11,597 nt of DNA from SZUA-430 sp031413635. GTDB taxonomy: Bacteria > Pseudomonadota > Alphaproteobacteria > Micropepsales > Micropepsaceae. The notes beneath the pieces are model-generated. The model was not told where the DNA came from. It ran no database searches and saw nothing but the letters and a program-made list of their open reading frames with translations. Each line of letters opens with the position of its first letter. Position 1 is the first letter of the stretch. The position numbers and the translations under genes are program-made. This document shows positions 6,081 through 11,597 of this stretch, one piece after another. Where the stretch lies: assembly GCA_031413635.1 (NCBI GenBank), contig JANOFM010000237.1, positions 1-11,597 of the forward strand, in the 5' to 3' direction.

Positions 6081-7397
6081 TCAGCTTCCGCCGGCAGCCG
6101 CAGCGAACACCGGCATGTCGTCATTGCTACCCAACGGGCTCGCAACCCACGGCACCGGTGCGCCGAGCGCTTGCGCCACGTCCATGGCGCTCATCAATCC
6201 ATCTTCGTGAAAGCCGTGCCGCAAATGAGCGCCGCAGAACCATGTGCTGCGTTGGCCTTGCATCGCGCGCAAGCGCCCCTGCGCCGCGACGGCCGCGGTG
6301 TCGAAGATCGGATGATGGAAGACATGAGTGTCGAACACGTTTTCGTCCGGAATCTCCGACGCCGGGTTCAGCGTCACAAACACAGGATAGTCTTCATCGA
6401 TCGACTGCAACAGGTTCATCCAATAGGTCAGCGAAATCGCCGGCTCGTCGCCTTTGCCGTCGGAATGATAATTCCAGCTCGCCCAACACCGCCGCCGCTT
6501 CGGCATGAAACGCGGGTCTTTGTGCAACACGACCACATTGCGCGAATATTTGATCGCCGCCAGCGCCGAGCGCTCCGCTTCGCTCGGCACGGCAAGCATT
6601 CCCAGCGCTTCATCCGCATGACAGGCAAAAACCACATGATCGTAACGATCTGAATTGCCGTGCACATCGCGCACTGTCGCGCCGCGCGCATCGCGATCCA
6701 CCAGAGCAACCGGGCACCCCACCCTGACACGATCGCCAAGGACGCCCGCAATCTTCTCGACATATTGCTGCGAACCGCCGTCAACGGTGCGCCACTGCGG
6801 CTGACCGCTGAACGACAATAGTCCGTGATTATCAAAGAACGTGACGAACGTACGCGCCGGGAACGCCAGCATTTGCTGCGGCGGGCAGCTCCAAATCGCC
6901 CCTGCCATGGGTAACAGATAATATCGTTTGAACCAGGTGCTTAAGCCCATGCGGTCGATAAAGGCCCCCAGCGTGATCTCGGGCTCGCGCGTTACCGCTT
7001 CGACGACTTCGGCGTTGAAACGCAAGACTTCGCGAAACAATTTCAGAAAGCTCGGCCTCAAGACATTGCGCCGCTGCCCGAACACCGCGTTGAGGTCCTT
7101 CGCGCCCCACTCCAACCATCCCTCGCGCACGCTCAGTGCAAAAGTCATGTCGCTGGGCTTGGTCTTAACGTCGAGCCGCGCAAACAGCTGGGTCAGGTTC
7201 GGGTAGTTCTGCTCGTTGTAAACGATGAATCCCGTATCGACCGGTATGATCCGCTCGCCGTGTTTGATCGTAACGGTTCTGCTGTGCCCGCCGATCCGCC
7301 GTTCTTTTTCGTAAACGGTGATCTGGTGTCTGTGCCGCAGAAAATATGCAGCGGAAAGACCCGAAATGCCCGTACCGATGATCGCAACCTTAGCCAT
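6081..7397 (-). CDS. FAD-dependent amine-oxidase-like oxidoreductase of the CFA/DUF1365 locus
   Basis: 438 residues. The Rossmann FAD-binding motif GTGISG (8-13) is followed by acidic Glu30 at the end of the second strand, which binds the ribose. The second flavin-binding stretch is RRIGGHSRT (33-41), then VDTGFIVYN (53-61). The C-terminal FAD motif is GFHEDGL (395-401). This is the flavin amine oxidase/desaturase superfamily. The subfamily encoded with DUF1365 and CFA-like genes is linked to O2-dependent desaturation or oxidation of modified acyl chains. In Rhodobacter a homologous gene belongs to the RpoE/ChrR singlet-oxygen regulon, and such genes are implicated in furan fatty acid synthesis; exact orthology is from memory. 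No ribosome site precedes the ATG. The ECF-type promoter (7402-7431) predicts an mRNA that starts at about the start codon, so translation may be leaderless. Confidence 0.87.
   Translation of the reverse strand: MAKVAIIGTGISGLSAAYFLRHRHQITVYEKERRIGGHSRTVTIKHGERIIPVDTGFIVYNEQNYPNLTQLFARLDVKTKPSDMTFALSVREGWLEWGAKDLNAVFGQRRNVLRPSFLKLFREVLRFNAEVVEAVTREPEITLGAFIDRMGLSTWFKRYYLLPMAGAIWSCPPQQMLAFPARTFVTFFDNHGLLSFSGQPQWRTVDGGSQQYVEKIAGVLGDRVRVGCPVALVDRDARGATVRDVHGNSDRYDHVVFACHADEALGMLAVPSEAERSALAAIKYSRNVVVLHKDPRFMPKRRRCWASWNYHSDGKGDEPAISLTYWMNLLQSIDEDYPVFVTLNPASEIPDENVFDTHVFHHPIFDTAAVAAQGRLRAMQGQRSTWFCGAHLRHGFHEDGLMSAMDVAQALGAPVPWVASPLGSNDDMPVFAAAAGGS
7247..7276 (+). promoter_or_regulatory. Possible second ECF11-type promoter, facing the transporter gene
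   Basis: On the plus strand TGATCC (7247-7252) is followed after exactly 18 bases by TAACGG (7271-7276). The -35 box and spacing equal those of the minus-strand promoter at 7402-7431. It lies inside the coding region of the FAD gene and would give the transporter mRNA a leader of about 190 bases. Since coding constraint also shapes these bases (TVTIKHGERII on the other strand), a chance match is quite possible. Confidence 0.3.
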
Positions 7398-7401
7398 GCC
7401 G

Positions 7402-7431
7402 GGTTTACGCAGCGAGCGACGCAGTGGATCA
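7402..7431 (-). promoter_or_regulatory. ECF11 (RpoE/ChrR-type) promoter for the FAD-DUF1365 operon
   Basis: On the minus strand TGATCC (7431-7426) is followed after 18 bases by TAAACC (7407-7402). As I recall, the Rhodobacter RpoE (ECF11) promoter is TGATCC, 18 bases, TAAGA. The -35 box is therefore exact and the -10 box keeps the TAA. Only four bases separate the -10 box from the ATG at 7397, so the transcript would begin at or next to the start codon. The lipid genes it would drive belong to families known from RpoE/ChrR regulons, which makes the match more believable than sequence alone. Confidence 0.55.
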
Positions 7432-7433
7432 GT

Positions 7434-7447
7434 CGTCGCGCGCGACG
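7434..7447. promoter_or_regulatory. 14-bp perfect palindrome between divergent genes, possible operator
   Basis: CGTCGCGCGCGACG is its own reverse complement. It lies between the divergent FAD and transporter genes, 2 bases upstream of the ECF -35 box and 22 bases before the transporter start codon. It could bind a dimeric regulator acting on both genes. CG-rich palindromes are fairly common in DNA of this composition, so the call is weak. Confidence 0.3.
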
Positions 7448-7469
7448 CCTGCCGAACCGCGCCACGCCC

Positions 7470-8831
7470 ATGAGCCGGCGCCCGCCCCCTACCCTGTCGC
7501 GCACGGCTCTCGCCGCCTATGGCGCCCCAGCCATAGCCTTCGCCATTCTGCTCCTGCCGCCTTACGTCTTTCTGCCGGCGTTCTATACCCAGACCTTGGG
7601 CCTGCCGTTGGCTTGGGTGGGATACATCATTATCGCCTCGCGCCTATTCGACGCCGTCACCGATCCCGTCATCGGCTTTTTGAGTGATCGCACCCACGGG
7701 CGTTTCGGCCGCCGCAAGCCCTGGATCCTCGCGGGCATGCCCATCGCCATCGTTTCGGTGATCGTGTTGTTCGTACCACCGGAACACCCCTCGCTAGCCT
7801 ATTTCGGGTTGGGATTGTTCGGATTGACGCTGGCCTGGACGATGATGGTGCTGCCCTACAACGCCTGGGGCGCGGAACTGTCGGGCGATTATCACGAACG
7901 CACAAAGATCACCGGCGTGCGCGAAGGCATCGGCCTGTTCGGTACGCTGGTCGCCGCGTCCACGCCGACGGTGCTCACCTTGATGGGCTACACCGACCCG
8001 CGCGTCCACATGATGGCGCTCGCAATACTCGTCGTCCTTTTGATGCTGCCGACGGTAGCCTGGTCCTTGATCGCGGTGCCCGAGCCGCCGCCATTGACAC
8101 GCGCCACGACGAATTGGCGCGACGGCCTCACCGCCATCAGAGCGAATGCCCCCTTCCGGCGCTTGATCCTGGCTTACTTCATCAACGCCTTCGCCAACGG
8201 ACTGCCGGCCACGCTCTTCCTTCTCTTCGTCAGCCATGTGATCGGCGCCGGCGGATCCTATGGGCCATTGTTGCTCGCCTATTTCTTGGCCGGTCTGGTC
8301 GCCATTCCGTTCTGGTCCTGGCTCGCCAAGCGCCTCGGCAAGCACCGCACCTGGGTCGTTGCCATGTCCGTTTCGTGCGCCGCCTTCGCCTTCACGCCGT
8401 TCGTCGTCGGCGAGGGAGATCTCATTCCCTTCCTGATTATCTCGATCTTGTCGGGTATCGGCGTCGGCGCCGACATGGTATTACCGGCCGCGATCCAGGC
8501 CGATGTCGTCGATGCCGACACACAAGCCAGCGGCGAACAACGCACCGGATTGTTCTTCGCGCTGTGGGGCATCGCGACGAAAGTGGCGCTCGCGCTGTCG
8601 GCCATCGCCTTTCCGGTCCTGCATGCCGCGGGCTTCGACGCTACCGCAATCGACGCCGCATCGGGCCGCACGGCAAACGGATCCGAAGCGCTCTTTGTAC
8701 TGACGATGCTCTACGCCGCGCTGCCGGTCGCGGTAAAACTTCTGGCCATGGCGTTGATGTGGAACTTCCCGCTCGACGCCACGCGCCAGCGCGCTCTTCG
8801 CACCGAACTTGAGCGGGGCCGAGCAGGTTAA
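7470..8831 (+). CDS. GPH/MFS_2 family membrane transporter of the lipid locus
   Basis: 453 residues from the ATG at 7470. The frame is open upstream to 7260 but that part overlaps the divergent FAD gene and is not membrane-like. No good ribosome site is visible, so the start is moderately sure. About 12 transmembrane helices are expected in the inner membrane. The family signatures are clear: DAVTDPVIGFLSDRTHGRFG (61-80) with the basic RRKPW loop after it, PYNAWGAELSGDYHERTKI (129-147), and GEQRTGLFFALWG (355-367). The glycoside-pentoside-hexuronide:cation symporter family includes sugar symporters, and its wider MFS_2 group also contains lysophospholipid carriers such as MFSD2A. A homologue sits in the Rhodobacter RpoE-dependent cluster with FAD and DUF1365 genes. 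A lipid or lipid-precursor substrate is therefore a reasonable inference, and sugar transport is the alternative. Confidence 0.85.
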   Translation: MSRRPPPTLSRTALAAYGAPAIAFAILLLPPYVFLPAFYTQTLGLPLAWVGYIIIASRLFDAVTDPVIGFLSDRTHGRFGRRKPWILAGMPIAIVSVIVLFVPPEHPSLAYFGLGLFGLTLAWTMMVLPYNAWGAELSGDYHERTKITGVREGIGLFGTLVAASTPTVLTLMGYTDPRVHMMALAILVVLLMLPTVAWSLIAVPEPPPLTRATTNWRDGLTAIRANAPFRRLILAYFINAFANGLPATLFLLFVSHVIGAGGSYGPLLLAYFLAGLVAIPFWSWLAKRLGKHRTWVVAMSVSCAAFAFTPFVVGEGDLIPFLIISILSGIGVGADMVLPAAIQADVVDADTQASGEQRTGLFFALWGIATKVALALSAIAFPVLHAAGFDATAIDAASGRTANGSEALFVLTMLYAALPVAVKLLAMALMWNFPLDATRQRALRTELERGRAG

Positions 8832-9005
8832 CAGCTCCGCCGTTGCAGAAAATCAACCAGAACGGCGTTCAAATTTCCGGAATCGCCCGAGTCCACGGCA
8901 AAGCGCGTGCATTCAAGCTGGCTTTCAACTCGCGAATCGCGGACTCCTAGCCGCTCGAACGTGCGGCCGGCCATCAAGGCGCCTGCGCTCAACGGAGGAT
9001 ATGTC

Positions 9006-9545
9006 ATGGACTTTGCCTGGATCATCGGCCGCGTGCAGCGTTTGCTGCTTTCACCGGTGTCGGAATGGGACACCATCGCCGGCGAAGCCGCCGACGTGCA
9101 GAAGACTTACATGAATTATGTCGGCCCGCTGGTGATCGCCTCCGCGATCGCCGCGGCACTCGGCATCGTGAGCTCGCTAGGGTTCGGCGTTGCACTGAAG
9201 CTGCTCGTGCTGCAAATCGTCTTGGGTTTGGTGATGGTCTATGTGCTCGCCATCGTCGTCAACGCCCTGGCGCCGACCTTCGGCGCGACGCCCGACATGG
9301 GCCAAGCGTTCAAGCTCGCGGCCTATTCTCCGACCGCAAGCTGGGTCGCGGGCCTGCTGATGATCGTGCCGGTTCTCGGCATTCTGGCGATCGTCGGCGG
9401 ACTCTATTCGCTGTACCTGCTCTATATCGGCCTGCCAAAACTGATGAAGCCGGCACCCGATAAGGCCATGCCCTACACGCTTTCCGTCATCGGCATGATG
9501 ATCGTGATCGGAATCGTCATCGCGTTCGTAAGCCGCTCGGTCTAA
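9006..9545 (+). CDS. YIP1 family inner-membrane protein
   Basis: 179 residues. The ATG at 9006 is set by a strong GGAGG 7 bases upstream. The soluble N-terminus has the family's LLSPVSEWDTIAGE stretch (13-26). About five hydrophobic helices follow (38-57, 63-88, 108-124, 125-143, 156-175), with the conserved polar FGATPDMGQAFKLAAYSPT segment (92-110) between helices two and three. This fits the Yip1 domain (PF04893), a bacterial membrane family without defined function. It lies 174 bases after the transporter gene on the same strand. The gap (8832-9005) holds no gene and no promoter I could identify with confidence, so read-through from the transporter is possible. Confidence 0.82.
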   Translation: MDFAWIIGRVQRLLLSPVSEWDTIAGEAADVQKTYMNYVGPLVIASAIAAALGIVSSLGFGVALKLLVLQIVLGLVMVYVLAIVVNALAPTFGATPDMGQAFKLAAYSPTASWVAGLLMIVPVLGILAIVGGLYSLYLLYIGLPKLMKPAPDKAMPYTLSVIGMMIVIGIVIAFVSRSV

Positions 9546-9576
9546 CGACGACGGAACAACCGACGCACAGTCACGT

Positions 9577-9610
9577 ACCGAAGCGCATCCGGCCGCGGAT
9601 GCGCTTCGGT
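9577..9610. terminator. Hairpin terminator between convergent YIP1 and thiolase genes
   Basis: ACCGAAGCGCATCC (9577-9590) and GGATGCGCTTCGGT (9597-9610) form a perfect 14-bp stem around a 6-base loop, GGCCGC. It lies 31 bases after the YIP1 stop and 38 bases beyond the thiolase stop, between two converging genes, so it could end transcription from both sides. There is no T-tract on either side, which is common in GC-rich alphaproteobacteria but lowers certainty. Confidence 0.65.
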
Positions 9611-9648
9611 GGCCTTCAAACGATCGCCGAAGAAATAGCGGCGTCTCC

Positions 9649-10809
9649 CTAAAACACCTCGAACAAGCCGGCCGCGCCCATACCGCCGCCGATGCACATC
9701 GACACGACGACCTTCTTGGCCTTGCGGCGCTTGCCTTCGAGCAACGCATGCCCCGTCAACCGTGCGCCGGTCATGCCGAACGGATGGCCGATCGAAATCG
9801 AGCCGCCGTTGACATTGTACTTCGCCGGATCGATCCCGAGCTTGTCGCGGCTGTAGAGGCATTGGCTCGCGAACGCTTCGTTCAGTTCCCACAAATCGAT
9901 GTCGTCGACCTTCAAGCCGTGCCGTTCCAGCAAGCGCGGCACCGCAAACACCGGCCCGATCCCCATCTCGTCCGGCTTGCAGCCCGCAATCGCCCAACCC
10001 TTGAAAGCGCCGAGCGGTTGAAGCCCGCGACGTTCGGCTTCCTTCGCTTCCATGATCACGACAGCCGCCGCGCCGTCCGACAGCTGGCTCGCATTGCCGG
10101 CCGTCACGTATTTGCCGGGCCCCTTCACGGGCTGCAACTTCGCCAAACCCTCAAGCGTCGTGTCGGGACGATTGCACTCGTCGCGGTCGACGACGGCATC
10201 GACGATCGACTCCTCTTTCGTGGCCTTGTCGACCATCTTCATCTTCGTCTTCACCGAGATGATTTCGTCCTTGAACTTGCCTGCCTGCTGCGCCGCCGCC
10301 ATGCGCCGCTGCGATTCCAGCGAATACTCGTCCTGATATTCGCGGCTGACCTTATAGCGTTCGGATACCACATCCGCCGTATCGATCATCGGCATCCAAA
10401 AATCCGGATACATCTGCGTCAACCGCTCCGACGACCCACCGCCGCCGCCGCCCATATAGCTGATGGAATCGACGCCGCAACCGACGACGATGTTCGCGCC
10501 TTCCTCAACGACATAGTGCGCCGCATTGGCGATCGCGTTCAAACCCGACGAACAAGCCCGATTGACCGTCGCCCCCGCCGTCGTGATGGGCAACCCGGCA
10601 AGCAAAGCCCCCGCCCGCGCCACGTTGCCCGACGCCGCCACGCAGCCCGAGACGACATCCTCGACTTCTTTCGCATCGACCTTCGAGCGCTTCACCGCAT
10701 GCTCGATGGCGTGCCCCAGCATTTCCATATTCGAAGTATTATTGAACCCGCCCCGCGCGGCCTTGGCGAGGCCCGTGCGAGCGTAGGAAACGATGACGGC
10801 TTGGCGCAT
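9649..10809 (-). CDS. fadA: Acetyl-CoA C-acyltransferase (FadA-type thiolase)
   Basis: 386 residues, the usual length for thiolases. It catalyses the last step of beta-oxidation, cleavage of 3-ketoacyl-CoA by CoA, or the reverse condensation. All catalytic parts are present: nucleophile Cys86 in NRACSSGL (83-90), NEAFA (310-314), His342 in SIGHPFGMTGAR (339-350) and Cys372 in MCIGGGMG (371-378). The position right after a FadB-type dehydrogenase gene favours the degradative FadA role over biosynthetic PhaA. A run of six glycines (120-125, encoded by GGC/GGT triplets) lies in the loop region where relatives usually carry a mixed sequence. The ATG is supported by AGGAG 6 bases upstream. A long frame on the opposite strand (9748-10830) is a shadow. 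Confidence 0.93.
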   Translation of the reverse strand: MRQAVIVSYARTGLAKAARGGFNNTSNMEMLGHAIEHAVKRSKVDAKEVEDVVSGCVAASGNVARAGALLAGLPITTAGATVNRACSSGLNAIANAAHYVVEEGANIVVGCGVDSISYMGGGGGGSSERLTQMYPDFWMPMIDTADVVSERYKVSREYQDEYSLESQRRMAAAQQAGKFKDEIISVKTKMKMVDKATKEESIVDAVVDRDECNRPDTTLEGLAKLQPVKGPGKYVTAGNASQLSDGAAAVVIMEAKEAERRGLQPLGAFKGWAIAGCKPDEMGIGPVFAVPRLLERHGLKVDDIDLWELNEAFASQCLYSRDKLGIDPAKYNVNGGSISIGHPFGMTGARLTGHALLEGKRRKAKKVVVSMCIGGGMGAAGLFEVF

Positions 10810-10849
10810 GATGATCTCCTTGAGTGTTGATGTTCCCTAATTGCGACCG

Positions 10850-10893
10850 CCCTCACCGTCATGGTGCGCCTACGCCGACCATGACGGTGAGGG
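10850..10893. repeat. Perfect 16-bp palindromic element between fadB-type and fadA genes
   Basis: CCCTCACCGTCATGGT (10850-10865) and ACCATGACGGTGAGGG (10878-10893) are exact reverse complements around a 12-base loop. The element fills most of the 95-base gap between the two beta-oxidation genes. Its look (CCCTCACCGTCATG at the outer arm) resembles REP-like dispersed palindromes that sit between genes in many alphaproteobacteria. No T-tract follows in the direction of transcription. It may adjust relative expression of the two genes by protecting the upstream mRNA or by partial termination. Confidence 0.7.
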
Positions 10894-10904
10894 GGAAAAC
10901 GGCG

Positions 10905-11597
10905 TTACTTCAAATCCTGAAATCGCTTCCCCTCGCCGGCCAACTTCTCCAGCAACTTCGAGGGCGCGAACTCCGTCCCAATCTGGCCCTCGAACTGTTT
11001 CATCTTCGCCAGCACTTTGTCGAGCCCGATCGTGTCGCCGTAGAACATCGGCCCGCCGCGATAGACCGGCCAGCCATAACCGTTGATCCACACGATATCG
11101 ATGTCGGAGGCGCGGATCGCTTTGCCCTCTTCGAGAATCTTCGCGCCTTCGTTGATCATCGGATAGACGCAGCGCTCCAAGATCTCCTCGTCCGAGATCG
11201 TGCGCCGGTTGATGCCTTTCTTCGCCGCGAACTCAAGGATCAGCTTCTCGACCACCGGCGACGGCGTCGCGTTACGTTCCGCGTCGTAGTCGTAAAACCC
11301 GGCGCCGTTCTTCTGCCCGCGCCGGTCCATCTCGCAAAGAATTTCGCGCACCGTCGAACTCGTCGATTTCTCTTTCGACCAGCCGATGTCGAGCCCGGCC
11401 AGATCCGACATCGCGAACGGCCCCATTGGGAAGCCGAAATCGTAGAGCACGCGGTCGACGTCCCACGGCATCGCGCCTTCGAGGATCAACTTCTGCGCCT
11501 CGCGCTGACGTTGCGCCAGCATGCGGTTGCCCACAAACCCGGGACACACGCCGACAAGCGCCGCGATCTTGCCGATCTTGCGCGCCATCTGCATCGA
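10905..11597 (-). CDS. 3-hydroxyacyl-CoA dehydrogenase, C-terminal part of FadB/FadJ-type protein (cut by window edge)
   Basis: 230 residues are visible before the stop; the frame is open to the window edge, so the N-terminal part is missing. The visible part starts in the 3-hydroxyacyl-CoA dehydrogenase region (KIGKIAALVGVCPGFVGNRM), then GFPMGPFAMSDLAGLDIGW and GQKNGAGFYDY. A second helical domain follows with SDEEILERCVYPMINEGAK, SDIDIVWINGYGWPVYRGGP and a terminal PSKLLEKLAGEGKRF. This second domain is typical of long bifunctional enoyl-CoA hydratase/3-hydroxyacyl-CoA dehydrogenases of about 700 residues, so an N-terminal hydratase domain is expected beyond the edge. It oxidises 3-hydroxyacyl-CoA with NAD. 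The thiolase gene follows after 95 bases on the same strand, making the classical beta-oxidation pair. Confidence 0.9.
   Translation of the reverse strand, partial: SMQMARKIGKIAALVGVCPGFVGNRMLAQRQREAQKLILEGAMPWDVDRVLYDFGFPMGPFAMSDLAGLDIGWSKEKSTSSTVREILCEMDRRGQKNGAGFYDYDAERNATPSPVVEKLILEFAAKKGINRRTISDEEILERCVYPMINEGAKILEEGKAIRASDIDIVWINGYGWPVYRGGPMFYGDTIGLDKVLAKMKQFEGQIGTEFAPSKLLEKLAGEGKRFQDLK

Noticed and set aside
7260..7469. N-terminal extension of the transporter by 70 residues
   Set aside because: This stretch overlaps the divergent FAD gene and its promoter, is polar and unlike the family, while similarity to GPH transporters begins just after the ATG at 7470.
8832..9005. Possible gene or small RNA between the transporter and YIP1 genes
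   Set aside because: Frames here are short and lack ribosome sites, only trivial palindromes are seen (such as CGCGAATCGCG), and no promoter-terminator pair frames a transcript.
9748..10830. 360-codon plus-strand frame opposite the thiolase gene
   Set aside because: The product is Arg/His rich without a domain, and the minus strand carries every thiolase catalytic motif.

Overview
The window is chromosomal DNA of a GC-rich proteobacterium, most likely an alphaproteobacterium. This is inferred from the gene families, the strong G/C preference at third codon positions, and the DUF885, YIP1, FadA/FadB and ChrR-regulon-type lipid genes. Genes are tightly packed and no gene-free stretch exceeds 300 bases. 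I saw no rRNA, tRNA, CRISPR array, insertion sequence or phage gene.

Left edge (1-2501, all minus strand): the first 40 codons of a glutathione S-transferase run off the edge. Upstream of it is a short reading frame with a good ribosome site and a sulfotransferase-like first dozen residues, probably a deletion remnant. Then come a full-length exported DUF885 metallopeptidase-like protein and a small exported protein with a calcium-loop-like motif. From 2683 to 3497 lie a 65-residue single-pass membrane protein (plus) and a two-helix membrane protein with an external domain (minus), whose stop codons overlap tail to tail.

Centre (3561-8831): a lipid-modification locus. A cyclopropane-fatty-acid-synthase-family methyltransferase overlaps the start of an exported chalcone-isomerase-like protein (both plus). 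Facing them is an FAD amine-oxidase-like protein followed 2 bases later by a DUF1365 protein (both minus). Divergent from the FAD gene is a GPH/MFS_2 transporter. This set resembles the group that accompanies the singlet-oxygen sigma factor RpoE/ChrR (ECF11) in Rhodobacter and in many marine gammaproteobacteria, where related genes make methylated, cyclopropane or furan fatty acids. Two sequence observations support the link. An ECF11-like promoter (TGATCC, 18 bases, TAAACC) ends about five bases before the FAD gene start codon. A second TGATCC-N18-TAA motif points towards the transporter. The methyltransferase also carries Ser and Gln where E. coli CFA synthase has two bicarbonate-binding residues, Cys139 and His266. 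No rpoE/chrR pair, photolyase or short-chain dehydrogenase of that group is in the window.

Right side (9006-11597): a YIP1-family membrane protein (plus), a hairpin terminator, and a minus-strand beta-oxidation pair. The pair is the C-terminal part of a FadB/FadJ-type 3-hydroxyacyl-CoA dehydrogenase (cut by the window edge) followed by a complete FadA-type thiolase. A perfect 16-bp palindrome separates the two. Much of the window therefore concerns making, altering or degrading acyl chains.
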